Positions 1 through 7,920 of a stretch of 64,000 bases of DNA are shown here, in pieces. The notes under the pieces are model-generated. The model was not told the origin of the DNA. It ran no database searches and saw only the letters and a program-made list of their open reading frames with translations. Positions within the stretch are counted from its first letter, which is position 1. Every line of letters begins with the position of its first letter. Origin of the DNA: Pelomonas sp047654805 (GTDB taxonomy: Bacteria; Pseudomonadota; Gammaproteobacteria; Burkholderiales; Burkholderiaceae_C); NCBI RefSeq assembly GCF_047654805.1, contig NZ_JASGIV010000001.1, positions 4,588,001 to 4,652,000 of the forward strand. Direction: 5' to 3'. A program made the position numbers and the translations under genes.

Positions 1-1
1 C

Positions 2-658
2 GAAGCCGTCGCCAGCATCGAGGCCGCCACCGGCAACCGTCCGCTGGGCTTTGCCGGCGACCTGAGCCAGCCGGATGTGGCCGAGGCCCTGGTCCGGCAG
101 CACCCGGGCATAGAGATCCTCGTCAACAACCTCGGCATCTTCGAGCCCAAGGCCTTCGAGGAGATCCCCGACGCCGACTGGCTGCGCTTCTTCGACGTCA
201 ACGTGCTCAGCGGCGTGCGCCTGGCGCGGCTGGTGCTGCCCGCCATGAAGGTCGCCGACTGGGGCCGCATCGTCTTCATCTCCAGCGAGAGCGCGGTGCA
301 GATCCCGGCGGAGATGATCCACTACGGCATGACCAAGACGGCCCAGCTCGCCGTGTCGCGCGGCCTGGCCGAGTCGCTGGCCGGCACGGGCATCACGGTC
401 AACAGCGTGCTGCCCGGCCCGACGCGCTCCCGCGGCGTGAACGACTTCGTCGAGCAGCTCGCGCAGTCCGAGGGCAAGAGCTTCGCCGACTTCGAGAAGG
501 AGTTCTTCGAGAAGGTGCGGCCGACGTCGCTGATCAAGCGCTTCTCGACGCCGCAGGAGGTGGCAGCCCTGGTGACCTACGTCGTCAGCCCGCTGGCCTC
601 GGCCACGACCGGCGCCGCGCTACGCGTGGACGGCGGCACGACCAAGAGTGCGTTCTAG
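2..658 (+). CDS. SDR family oxidoreductase (5' end outside window)
   Basis: C-terminal three quarters of a short-chain dehydrogenase/reductase; the frame is open to the window edge, so the start and the glycine-rich NAD(P)-binding loop are missing. Visible family marks are the structural NNLG motif, the catalytic Ser in the ISSES stretch, the YxxxK pair in YGMTK, the PGPT segment after strand 6, and a C-terminal RVDGG typical of classical SDRs. SDRs are cytosolic NAD(P)H-dependent oxidoreductases on Rossmann folds; the substrate cannot be told from sequence. It ends 45 nt before the downstream response regulator and is probably not functionally tied to it. Confidence 0.9.
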   Translation, partial: EAVASIEAATGNRPLGFAGDLSQPDVAEALVRQHPGIEILVNNLGIFEPKAFEEIPDADWLRFFDVNVLSGVRLARLVLPAMKVADWGRIVFISSESAVQIPAEMIHYGMTKTAQLAVSRGLAESLAGTGITVNSVLPGPTRSRGVNDFVEQLAQSEGKSFADFEKEFFEKVRPTSLIKRFSTPQEVAALVTYVVSPLASATTGAALRVDGGTTKSAF

Positions 659-703
659 CCGGCTCGCCCCAAAATCCCGTCTCCCCCGCTTCCCCCGCCC
701 TGC

Positions 704-1372
704 ATGCGCCTGCTCCTCGTAGAAGACGACCCCATGATCGGCGAGAGCCTGCGCGAGGCGCTGCGCCGCCAGGGCTTCGCGGCCGACTGGGTGCGCGATG
801 GCCTGGCGGCGGACGCGGTGCTGTCCAGCGGCGAGCGCTTCGACGCCGTCCTGCTGGACCTGGGCCTGCCCAAGCGCGGCGGCCTCGATGTGCTGCGAAG
901 CCTGCGCGCCCGCGGCGATGCAACGCCGGTGCTCGTGATGACCGCGCGCGACGCGCTGACCGACAAGGTCGCCGGGCTGGACGCCGGCGCCGACGACTAC
1001 CTCGTCAAGCCCTTCGAGCTGGATGAGCTGCTCGCCCGGCTGCGCGCCGTCACGCGCCGCCACGGCGGGCGCGCCGACACCGCACTGGCCGTGGCCGACC
1101 TGCGGCTGGACCCGGCCACTCGCGAGGTCACGCGTGCAGGCCGGCCCATCCTGCTGTCGGCGCGCGAGTTCGCACTGCTGCAGGCGCTGCTGGAGCGCCC
1201 GGGCGCGATCGTGTCGCGTGCGCAGCTGGAGGACCGCCTCTACGGCTGGGGCGAGGAGCTGGAGAGCAACGCCATCAGCGTCTACATGCACCAGCTGCGC
1301 AAGAAGCTCGGCGCCGACCTCCTGCACACCGTTCGCGGCCTGGGCTACTACGCCGGCCCGGAGAAGGCATGA
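704..1372 (+). CDS. OmpR/PhoB-family response regulator (QseB/PmrA-like)
   Basis: 222 residues. The N-terminal receiver has the acidic pair EDD at residues 7-9, phospho-acceptor Asp52 in LLDLGLP, the MTA threonine and the conserved Lys in LVKPFELDEL. The C-terminal half is a winged-helix DNA-binding domain ending in the typical VRGLGYY recognition wing. The gene overlaps the histidine kinase start by 4 nt (ATGA), so the two are translationally coupled and form a standard two-component pair. The short linker and sequence style are closest to the QseB/PmrA/TctD group, but the signal is not deducible. The tandem 11-bp repeats upstream of the degP-like gene about 2 kb away are of the type bound by this family; any link is inference. 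Confidence 0.95.
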   Translation: MRLLLVEDDPMIGESLREALRRQGFAADWVRDGLAADAVLSSGERFDAVLLDLGLPKRGGLDVLRSLRARGDATPVLVMTARDALTDKVAGLDAGADDYLVKPFELDELLARLRAVTRRHGGRADTALAVADLRLDPATREVTRAGRPILLSAREFALLQALLERPGAIVSRAQLEDRLYGWGEELESNAISVYMHQLRKKLGADLLHTVRGLGYYAGPEKA

Positions 1373-2688
1373 AGCTGCTCTCCACCCTGCGCGGACGCCT
1401 GTTCGCGCTGCTCGCGGTGCTGGGTGCCGTGACCGCCCTGGCCGTGGGCGGCGCCACCTATTTCAGCGTACGCGCCGAGGCCGACGAGCTGTTCGACTAC
1501 CAGCTGCGCCAGACGGCGCTGTCGCTGCGAGACCAGGGCCGCATCGCTGGCGACGAGGCCGCGGCACTGGCCGACCCGAGCTTCGACTATGTCGTGCAGA
1601 TCTGGTCACTGCAGGGGCTGGAGCTGTATTCCAGCCGTCCCCAAGGCCTGACCGAGCCGCTGCCGGCGCGCGCCGTGCTGGGCTTCTCCAACCTGCGCCT
1701 GGGCGGGCAGGACTGGCGCGTGTTCAGCGCCGCCACGCCGCTGCGCGTGGTGCAGGTGGCCCAGCCGCTGGCGGTGCGGCAAAAGCTCGCGGCACTGGCG
1801 GCGCTGCGCAGCATCACGCCGGTGGCGCTGGCCCTGCCGCTGGTGGCCGCAGCCGTGTGGTGGCTGATCGGCGTCTCGCTGGCGCCGCTGGCGCGTGTCG
1901 TCCATGCCGCCCAGGCCGGCGGCGCCAACGCGCTGGATGCCCTGCCCACGGCAGGCCTGCCCGGCGAGATCGCACCGCTGGTGGAGTCCTTCAACGGCCT
2001 GCTCGGGCGGCTGGCGACGGCCTTTGACGCGCAGCGCAGCTTCGTCGCCGACGCCGCCCACGAGCTGCGCACGCCGCTGACGGCGTTGAAGCTGCAGCTG
2101 GGCCTGCTGCGCGACTCGGCGCCCGGCGAACAGCAGGACGCCGCCATCGCGCGGCTGCGCGGCGGCATCGACCGCGCCGTGCACCTCGTGGAGCAGTTGC
2201 TGGCCCTGGCCCGCGCCGAGCCCGGCGCGCACGCGGCCGACCTGCCATTGGACCTGGCCGAACTGGCCCGCCAGGCCGTGGCCGACGTGCAGCCGCTCGC
2301 CGAAAAGGCCGGTGTCGCCCTCAGCGTGACGGCACCTGACCCGCTGCCGCTCGAGGGCGATCCCCAGGCCCTGCGCGGCGCGCTGCGCAACCTCATCGAC
2401 AACGCGGTGAAGTACGGCGCGCGCACGGTGCAGGTGAGCGCGCTGCGCGGCAACCGCGGCGCCCCGCTGCTGCGCGTGGACGACGACGGCCCGGGCATCC
2501 CGCTGGAGGCGCGCGAGCGCGTCTTCGACCGCTTCCAGCGCGGCGAAGGCGAGGGTGGCGCAGGCATCGAGGGCAGCGGCCTGGGCCTGGCCATCGTGCG
2601 CGCTGCCGCGCGCCAGCAGGGCGCGCAGGCAAGGCTGGCGGATTCGCCGCTGGGCGGGCTGCGTGCGGAGATGGCCTGGCCGGCCTAG
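1369..2688 (+). CDS. sensor histidine kinase (QseC-like)
   Basis: 439 residues, inner-membrane kinase partner of the preceding regulator. A first transmembrane segment lies at about residues 10-30 and a second at about 145-167, enclosing a short periplasmic sensor domain of roughly 115 residues. A HAMP-like linker is followed by the dimerisation/phosphoacceptor motif AHELRTPLTALK with His231. The ATPase domain shows the N-box (NLIDNAVKYGA), the G1 box (DDGPGIP), the F-box (FDRFQRGEG) and the G2 box (GSGLGLAIV). ATG overlaps the regulator stop codon. All catalytic elements are present, so it should be an active kinase. Confidence 0.95.
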   Translation: MKLLSTLRGRLFALLAVLGAVTALAVGGATYFSVRAEADELFDYQLRQTALSLRDQGRIAGDEAAALADPSFDYVVQIWSLQGLELYSSRPQGLTEPLPARAVLGFSNLRLGGQDWRVFSAATPLRVVQVAQPLAVRQKLAALAALRSITPVALALPLVAAAVWWLIGVSLAPLARVVHAAQAGGANALDALPTAGLPGEIAPLVESFNGLLGRLATAFDAQRSFVADAAHELRTPLTALKLQLGLLRDSAPGEQQDAAIARLRGGIDRAVHLVEQLLALARAEPGAHAADLPLDLAELARQAVADVQPLAEKAGVALSVTAPDPLPLEGDPQALRGALRNLIDNAVKYGARTVQVSALRGNRGAPLLRVDDDGPGIPLEARERVFDRFQRGEGEGGAGIEGSGLGLAIVRAAARQQGAQARLADSPLGGLRAEMAWPA

Positions 2689-2695
2689 GCGGGGC

Positions 2696-3079
2696 TCAGC
2701 GGCCGGCGACAGCGTGCGCGCGGCGCTGCCAGCGCTCGACGTCGCTGACGACCCGGTCCCAGGCCGCCCGGTCGTAGGTCACGGCAGCGAAGAGGTTGTC
2801 CTGGGTCGGCCGCTGCCTGACGGCGGTGCTGGCAAGTGCCTGCAGCGCCTCATGCGCCGCCGCCACGCAGCCCTTCAGGTCGGCGAAGGTCGAGGCGACA
2901 CGATGGAACAACACGCCGCGATGCAGCTCCGTGGCCTTCATCGAAGGCGCTTCCGTCGCCCTCAGGAAGATGCGCGCCTGGCCGTCGCCAAGCAGCTCGA
3001 CGCAGAACTCGCGGCGCCAGCCGGTCAGGGTCTGCTCGGTAGTCAGGGTAATTGGGGTCTCGTCAACTTGCAGGGTCAT
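2696..3079 (-). CDS. hypothetical protein, convergent to the sensor kinase
   Basis: 127 residues when started at the ATG at 3079 (begins MTLQVDETPI). An upstream in-frame start at 3229 would add 50 residues of low-complexity, Arg-rich sequence with no protein character, so I prefer the shorter form. No signal peptide or membrane segment. The N-terminal half looks like beta strands (TITLTTEQ-type alternation, then FCVELLGDGQARIFL), the C-terminal half like helices (FADLKGCVAAAHEALQAL). It ends 7 nt from the convergent kinase stop. I do not recognise a family. Divergent from the cyanophycinase gene with about 150 nt between them. Confidence 0.6.
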   Translation of the reverse strand: MTLQVDETPITLTTEQTLTGWRREFCVELLGDGQARIFLRATEAPSMKATELHRGVLFHRVASTFADLKGCVAAAHEALQALASTAVRQRPTQDNLFAAVTYDRAAWDRVVSDVERWQRRAHAVAGR

Positions 3080-3227
3080 CCTGCGAGTCTGCACGACGTC
3101 CGCACCACGGCGCCTGCGGATGTATCGCGATGCTTCGCGCCCCACCGGATGCTCACGGGGTGAAGATGTCCTCGCGTTCACCCAAGGCGGCGACAAGTTG
3201 CGCGCTGTTTCCTGCCAAGATGGCGAC

Positions 3228-4472
3228 ATGACATCCGCTTACACCTCCCTGCGGCGCCTTGCCGCCCTCACGCTGCTGGCCGTCGGCAGCCTCGCCCAGG
3301 CCGGCACGGCCATCGTCATCGGCGGCGCACTGAAGAGTGACAACGACGCCGTCTGGCAGCGCATCGTCGACGAGTCGGGCGGCGCGGGTGCGCGCATCGC
3401 CGTGTTCGCGACGGCCGCCGGCAACCCGGAGCGCAGCGCCGGCCTCATAGTCGCCGCGCTGAACCGCCACGGCGCCAAGGCCGAGGCCATCCCGGTCGCG
3501 CCGCGCCTGAAGGACGTGGACCTGCAGTCCAGCCTCAACGACCCGGCGCTGATCGCCAAGGTCGCATCCTCCCGCGGCGTGTTCTTCTCCGGCGGCGCGC
3601 AGGAATACATCGTCGACACGCTGCAGCCCGGTGGCGAGCCCACGGCCATGCTCAAGGCCATACGCCAGGTCTTCGATGGCGGTGGCGTCGTGGCCGGCAC
3701 CAGCGCCGGCGCGGCCATCATGAGCCACATGATGTTCCGCGACGCGCCGGACAACATGCAGATCCTCAAGGGCCAGTGGCGCGACAAGCGCGAGTACGAC
3801 CGGGGCCTGGGCCTGGTGGGGCCCGAGCTGTTCGTGGACCAGCACTTCCTCAAGCGCGGCCGCATCGGCCGCATGCTGCCGGCCATGCGGGCCTTCGGCT
3901 ACACGCTGGGACTGGGCGTGGAGGAGGACTCGGCAGCCATCGTCAAGGGCAGCGAGGTCGAGATCGTCGGCGCGCGCGGCGCGCTGCTGGTGGACCTGTC
4001 CGAGGCCAGCAGCGACGCCAAGCTGCCGGCCTTCAACCTGCGCGGTGCGCTGCTCAGCTACCTGGACCGCGGCGACCGCCACGACCTCAAGACCGGCATC
4101 ACGACGCCCGCCGCGCACAAGCTGCGCGAGCCCCGCATCGACCCGGCCGCGAGCGACTACAAGCCCGTGCGCCGCTTCGACAACTACTTCCTCGACATCC
4201 TCGGCGACGGCAGCATCGTCACGGCCATGGCCCAACTGCTCGAAGGCCCCACGACCGAGGTGCGCGGCCTGGCCTACCGCGCCAAGCCCCGGCCCGGCGA
4301 CCTGTCGCCCGAACTGGGGTTCGAGTTCCGCCTCTACAGGGGACCGGGCACGGTGGGCTGGCTCAGTGGTGCGCTGGGCAGCGACGACTACACGGTGCTG
4401 AAGACCCGCCTGGACGTCATCCCGGTGCGCATGGCCAGCCCGCTTTTCACGCCGCTCGCCCCGACGCCTTAA
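3228..4472 (+). CDS. exported cyanophycinase (peptidase S51)
   Basis: 414 residues from the ATG at 3228. An N-terminal signal peptide (hydrophobic LAALTLLAVGSLAQA) indicates export, unlike the cytosolic cyanobacterial CphB. The S51 fold is marked by IVIGGAL, the FFSGGAQ strand-turn and the nucleophile elbow GTSAGA with Ser159; LVDQHFLKRGRIGRM follows as in cyanophycinases. The enzyme hydrolyses the storage polymer cyanophycin (multi-L-arginyl-poly-L-aspartate) to beta-Asp-Arg dipeptides. Secreted forms (CphE type) let bacteria feed on polymer released by others. The C-terminal 130 residues extend beyond the core S51 domain. No cyanophycin synthetase is nearby, which fits scavenging. Longer upstream in-frame starts are not supported because they precede the signal peptide. 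Confidence 0.88.
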   Translation: MTSAYTSLRRLAALTLLAVGSLAQAGTAIVIGGALKSDNDAVWQRIVDESGGAGARIAVFATAAGNPERSAGLIVAALNRHGAKAEAIPVAPRLKDVDLQSSLNDPALIAKVASSRGVFFSGGAQEYIVDTLQPGGEPTAMLKAIRQVFDGGGVVAGTSAGAAIMSHMMFRDAPDNMQILKGQWRDKREYDRGLGLVGPELFVDQHFLKRGRIGRMLPAMRAFGYTLGLGVEEDSAAIVKGSEVEIVGARGALLVDLSEASSDAKLPAFNLRGALLSYLDRGDRHDLKTGITTPAAHKLREPRIDPAASDYKPVRRFDNYFLDILGDGSIVTAMAQLLEGPTTEVRGLAYRAKPRPGDLSPELGFEFRLYRGPGTVGWLSGALGSDDYTVLKTRLDVIPVRMASPLFTPLAPTP

Positions 4473-4478
4473 CGTTCG

Positions 4479-4506
4479 CCTCATCTTGGCCTCATCGGCC
4501 CCTCAT
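4479..4506 (+). promoter_or_regulatory. three CCTCAT direct repeats at 11-bp spacing upstream of degP-like gene
   Basis: CCTCAT occurs at 4479-4484, 4490-4495 and 4501-4506, each start exactly 11 bp from the previous one, so all lie on one face of the helix. Tandem 11-bp repeats are the usual binding pattern of OmpR/PhoB-family regulators. A possible -10 element, CCTAGA at 4514-4519, lies just downstream, placing the repeats where an activator would sit. Which regulator binds is unknown. Confidence 0.5.
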
Positions 4507-4556
4507 GCAGGCTCCCTAGAGTGCCCTGCAACGGCTGCACCGCAGCCTGCATGAGG
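4501..4556 (+). repeat. 13-bp perfect inverted repeat in degP-like leader
   Basis: The 13 bases at 4501-4513 are the exact reverse complement of 4544-4556, separated by 30 nt. The right arm covers most of the ribosome-binding site (GAGGAG at 4553-4558; start codon at 4565). If transcription starts upstream of 4501, the RNA can fold to hide the Shine-Dalgarno sequence. If it starts after the possible -10 at 4514-4519, the repeat acts only at the DNA level. Confidence 0.6.
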
Positions 4557-4564
4557 AGTGAACG

Positions 4565-6091
4565 ATGACCCGCACCGCCAAGACCGCATTGACCGCCTCG
4601 GCCGCCGCGCTGCTCGCCGCCGGCGTGACGATCACCACCGGCGCCTCGGGCTGGACGCTGCCGACCTGGCTGCAGAACAAGGCCCCGAGCGCCACGCCCG
4701 CGAGCGGCGACGCCCCCATCAGCCCGACACCCGTCGCGGCCGCCGCGGCAGTCGTGGCTGCGCCCGCCGCCGCGCTGCCGCCGGCCCAGCTGCCCAACTA
4801 CCGCGCCATCGTGCAGACCCAGGGGCCGGCCGTCGTCGGCATCACCGTGGCCGGCCTGCACAAGGTCAGCGCCGAGGACGACGCCCAGACGCAGCAAGGC
4901 CTGGACGACGACCCCTTCTTCCGCTTCTTCCGCGGCGTGCCAGGCCTGCGCATGCAGCCACGCAGCGCGCAGCCGTTCCGTGGCCAGGGCTCGGGCTTCA
5001 TCATCAGCAGCGACGGCCTGGTGCTGACCAACGCCCACGTCGTGCGCGACGCCAAGCAGGTCACCGTCAAGCTCAGCGACCGCCGCGAGTTCTCAGCCCA
5101 GGTGCTGGGCAGCGACCCGGCCACCGACATCGCGGTGCTCAAGATCGACGCCAAGGGCCTGCCCGCCGTGCAGCTCGGCGACCCGCGCCAGGTGCAGGTG
5201 GGCGACTATGTGCTGGCCATCGGCGCGCCCTACGGCTTCGAGCAGACAGCCACCCAGGGCATCGTCAGCGCCAAGAGCCGCTCGCTGCCGGGCGACAGCG
5301 TCGTGCCCTTCATCCAGACCGACGCGGCCGTGAACCCCGGCAACTCCGGCGGCCCGCTGTTCGACGCCTCGGGCCGGGTCGTGGGCGTCAACGCGCAGAT
5401 CTACTCGCAGAGCGGCGGCTTCCAGGGCCTGGCCTTCGCCATCCCGGTGGACGTGGCGCTGAAGGTGAAGGACCAGATCGTCGCCCATGGCAAGGTCGAG
5501 CATGCCCGCCTGGGCGTCACGCTGCAGGACCTGTCCGCGCCGCTGGCCGCGTCCTTCGGCCTGGGCTCGCCGGACGGTGCGCTGGTGTCCAGCGTCATGC
5601 CCGACAGCGCCGCCGCCAAGGCGGGGCTGAAGGCCGGCGATGTCATCACCGCCGTCGACGGCGAGGCCGTGCACGTGGCGGGCGATGTGTCCAGCCGCGT
5701 GGGCCTGGCCCGCCCCGGCGACAAGCTCAAGCTGGAGTTCTGGCGCGACAAGAGCCGCCTCAGCGAGACCGTGGCCCTGGGCCGCGCCGACAAGGACGTG
5801 CAGGAAGCCAGCGCCGCGCCAGAGCGTGGCTCGCTGGGCCTGGCGCTGCGGCCGCTGGAGCGCCAGGAGCTGCGCGGTTCCGGGCTGGATCACGGCCTGC
5901 TGATCGAACGCGTGACCGGCCCCGCGCAACTGGCCGGCGTGCAGCCGGGTGACGTGCTGCTGGCACTGAACGGCAAGCCGGTGCAGGACATCGACCAGGT
6001 GCGTGCCGCGATGAAGGACAAGCCCAAGCAGGTCGCCCTGCTGGTGTCGCGCGACGGGCAGCAGATCTTCGTGCCCGTGCGCCTGGGCTGA
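4565..6091 (+). CDS. DegP/DegQ (HtrA) family periplasmic serine protease
   Basis: 508 residues. A signal/anchor segment (residues about 8-25) and an Ala/Pro-rich linker precede a trypsin-like domain. The triad is visible: His158 in TNAHVV, Asp188 in ATDIAVLKID, Ser261 in NPGNSGGPL. Two PDZ domains follow, about residues 315-405 (ARLGVTLQDL; AGLKAGDVITAVDG) and 420-508 (AGVQPGDVLLALNGK). HtrA proteases degrade or refold damaged envelope proteins; the PDZ domains sense unfolded C-termini. Length and architecture match DegP/DegQ/MucD; I cannot separate these paralogues. The leader carries regulator-type repeats and an inverted repeat over the RBS. A strong terminator follows. Confidence 0.93.
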   Translation: MTRTAKTALTASAAALLAAGVTITTGASGWTLPTWLQNKAPSATPASGDAPISPTPVAAAAAVVAAPAAALPPAQLPNYRAIVQTQGPAVVGITVAGLHKVSAEDDAQTQQGLDDDPFFRFFRGVPGLRMQPRSAQPFRGQGSGFIISSDGLVLTNAHVVRDAKQVTVKLSDRREFSAQVLGSDPATDIAVLKIDAKGLPAVQLGDPRQVQVGDYVLAIGAPYGFEQTATQGIVSAKSRSLPGDSVVPFIQTDAAVNPGNSGGPLFDASGRVVGVNAQIYSQSGGFQGLAFAIPVDVALKVKDQIVAHGKVEHARLGVTLQDLSAPLAASFGLGSPDGALVSSVMPDSAAAKAGLKAGDVITAVDGEAVHVAGDVSSRVGLARPGDKLKLEFWRDKSRLSETVALGRADKDVQEASAAPERGSLGLALRPLERQELRGSGLDHGLLIERVTGPAQLAGVQPGDVLLALNGKPVQDIDQVRAAMKDKPKQVALLVSRDGQQIFVPVRLG

Positions 6092-6096
6092 CTTCC

Positions 6097-6117
6097 CGGG
6101 CCGGCACGGCCGGCCCG
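6097..6117 (+). terminator. intrinsic terminator after degP-like gene
   Basis: Nine-base perfect stem (CGGGCCGGC / GCCGGCCCG) with an ACG loop, 6 nt after the stop codon and followed by TTCTCC. The stem is very GC-rich; the T tract is weak. Confidence 0.6.
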
Positions 6118-6165
6118 TTCTCCGCCCGACGGCAGTGCCACCGGGCCTCACTCCTCAAGGAGTCC

Positions 6166-6513
6166 ATGATGACGACACGTCGTTTCTCTCCCGCCTTCCT
6201 CCTCGCCCTGGCAGCCACCGCCGGCTCCGCGCAGGCCGCCACGACGGCACATCCCCGGACCACCCCACCCGCCGTGGCGCGCTCGCTGGCCCAAGGCCAG
6301 CACATCGACATCGAGCTGCGCCATGGCCGGCTGACGCTGGCGCAGGCCAACGCGCTGCAGGACGCCAGGGCCCTGCAGGAGCAGCAGGCCCGCAGCCTGG
6401 CGACGGGCCCGTCGGGCACCGACGCCGCGCTGGCGCTGAGCCACCAGCAGGACCTCCTGGACTGGGCCATCCGCAGCGGCGACACGCAGTTCCTGTCGGC
6501 GCACGGCTCCTGA
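6166..6513 (+). CDS. small secreted protein of unknown function
   Basis: 115 residues with a clear signal peptide (FSPAFLLALAATAGSAQA, cleavage probable after AQA). The mature part of about 90 residues is predominantly helical and rich in Ala, Gln and Leu (LTLAQANALQDARALQEQQARS), without Cys or membrane segments. Two adjacent ATGs (6166 and 6169) are possible; the AAGGAG at 6157-6162 is better spaced for the second. It lies after the terminator of the degP-like gene, so is probably its own unit. Small helical periplasmic proteins near envelope-stress genes can be chaperone-like, but nothing here proves that. Confidence 0.65.
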   Translation: MMTTRRFSPAFLLALAATAGSAQAATTAHPRTTPPAVARSLAQGQHIDIELRHGRLTLAQANALQDARALQEQQARSLATGPSGTDAALALSHQQDLLDWAIRSGDTQFLSAHGS

Positions 6514-6662
6514 TTCGCCGCAGCGGCGTCGGGGCCGGCCACGGCCATCGCCCCACCGGCTCGCTAGCGCCCGTGAAAACTCACCACGGGGCTTGCCCGC
6601 GCCGATTCCAGCCCCGGCTGCGCTAGGCTGCGTGCCGTCGCATCACCGCCGCGGAGCCTGGG

Positions 6663-7040
6663 CTGGAAATCCTCTTCGAACTGCTGGCCGAGCTGCTGTT
6701 CCAGATCCTCGGCGAAGTGCTGGTGGAGCTGGGCCTGCACTCGGTGGCCGAACCATTTCGCAAGCGGCCCAACGTCTGGCTGGCCGTGCTGGGCTACGCG
6801 CTGCTGGGCGCCGGGCTCGGCGCGCTGAGCCTGTGGGCCTTTCCCGGCCACCTCACGCGCGAGGGCTGGCCACGGCTGCTGAACCTGGTGCTCACGCCGG
6901 TGCTGGCCGGGCTGGCGATGGCGTGGCTGGGCCGCTGGCGCGCCCGCCGCGGCGACCCGGTGCTGCGCATCGATCGCTTCGCCTACGGCTATCTGTTCGC
7001 GCTGGCGGTGGCGCTCGTGCGCTTCAACTTCGCAGGCTGA
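6663..7040 (+). CDS. small inner-membrane protein, probable CTG start
   Basis: 125 residues if translation begins at the CTG at 6663; an internal GTG at 6717 would give 107. I prefer 6663 because GGAG lies at 6653-6656 (6-nt spacing) and the extra N-terminus (EILFELLAELLFQILGEV) is an amphipathic or membrane helix that runs on smoothly, whereas 6717 has no RBS. After the segment AEPFRKRPN come two to three hydrophobic segments (WLAVLGYALLGAGLGALSLW; LLNLVLTPVLAGLAMAWLG; YLFALAVALVRF). Function unknown. It is followed after 1 nt by the next gene, so both are likely co-transcribed. Confidence 0.65.
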   Translation: MEILFELLAELLFQILGEVLVELGLHSVAEPFRKRPNVWLAVLGYALLGAGLGALSLWAFPGHLTREGWPRLLNLVLTPVLAGLAMAWLGRWRARRGDPVLRIDRFAYGYLFALAVALVRFNFAG

Positions 7041-7041
7041 G

Positions 7042-7902
7042 ATGCAGCCCTCACGCCGGCGCATCATCCTGCTGGCAGCGCTGGCCGCGGCGGCCGGCCT
7101 GCTGTACGTGCTGCGCGAGCCCGCAAAAGCCCCCACCCTGCAAGACCCGGCCGCGGCGGCAGCCTTGCCGCTGGAGCTGCCCACCGCCGGACCCGCCGGC
7201 ATGGCCCAACCGCATGCCCCGGTCCAAGCTGCCGCGCCGGCCCGACTACCTGCTCCCGAGGCCTCCGCACCTCGCATCGGCTCCGAAGGCTACGGCCCGC
7301 ACATCGAGCGCGCCCAGGCCGGTGGCGACGCCGCTGCGGCCTGGGAGGCGGTGCAATGGCTGCAGCAGTGCGCGTCGAACTCGGCGACGCGCCAAAGCTA
7401 CGAAAGCGTGCGTGGCGGACGCATCCCGCAGGAAATGCTGACCCAGTTGATGCTGGAGGCCGACGCCGAAGGACGTCTCTGCCAGACCGTCACCGCCTGG
7501 CACTGGGCCATGCTGCAGGAGCTCGCGCTACGGGCGATCCGGGGCGGGGTCCCGAACTCAGCCGTGGGCCTTGCCACCATGATCAAGCCCGGCGACATCA
7601 CGCCGGCGCTGCGCCAGGAAGTGAGCGACGCGATACGCCGCGATGCCGACTCCGGCGAGCCGGGCAGCATGCTCGGCGCCCTGACGGACGGTGCCGCCTG
7701 GGGACTGAGCGACGACGAGCGGCTCGGCTACCTCGTCGCCTTCAGCGAACTGGACGGCAACGGCGGACCGGCGCTGGTCAGGCAGTGGCTCTCGCAAGGC
7801 ACCGTCGAATTCAAGACTGCACCCACTGCGCAGCAGCTGTCTGCCGCACGGGCCGCCGGCCAGCAGATCGCCGACCGCATACGCGCCGGCAGGCTGCCTT
7901 GA
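7042..7902 (+). CDS. membrane-anchored periplasmic protein of unknown function
   Basis: 286 residues starting 1 nt after the preceding membrane-protein gene. The N-terminus (RRRIILLAALAAAAGLLYVL) is an uncleaved anchor or signal peptide, followed by a Pro/Ala-rich linker to about residue 75. The remaining 200 residues are helical, reminiscent of proteins with Sel1/TPR-like helical repeats (AAAWEAVQWLQQCAS; PGSMLGALTDGAAWGLSDDERLGYLVAFSEL), but I cannot assign a Pfam family. Probably periplasmic and anchored in the inner membrane. It is convergent with the GST gene. Confidence 0.7.
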   Translation: MQPSRRRIILLAALAAAAGLLYVLREPAKAPTLQDPAAAAALPLELPTAGPAGMAQPHAPVQAAAPARLPAPEASAPRIGSEGYGPHIERAQAGGDAAAAWEAVQWLQQCASNSATRQSYESVRGGRIPQEMLTQLMLEADAEGRLCQTVTAWHWAMLQELALRAIRGGVPNSAVGLATMIKPGDITPALRQEVSDAIRRDADSGEPGSMLGALTDGAAWGLSDDERLGYLVAFSELDGNGGPALVRQWLSQGTVEFKTAPTAQQLSAARAAGQQIADRIRAGRLP

Positions 7903-7920
7903 GACCCGCTTGAGGCCAAC

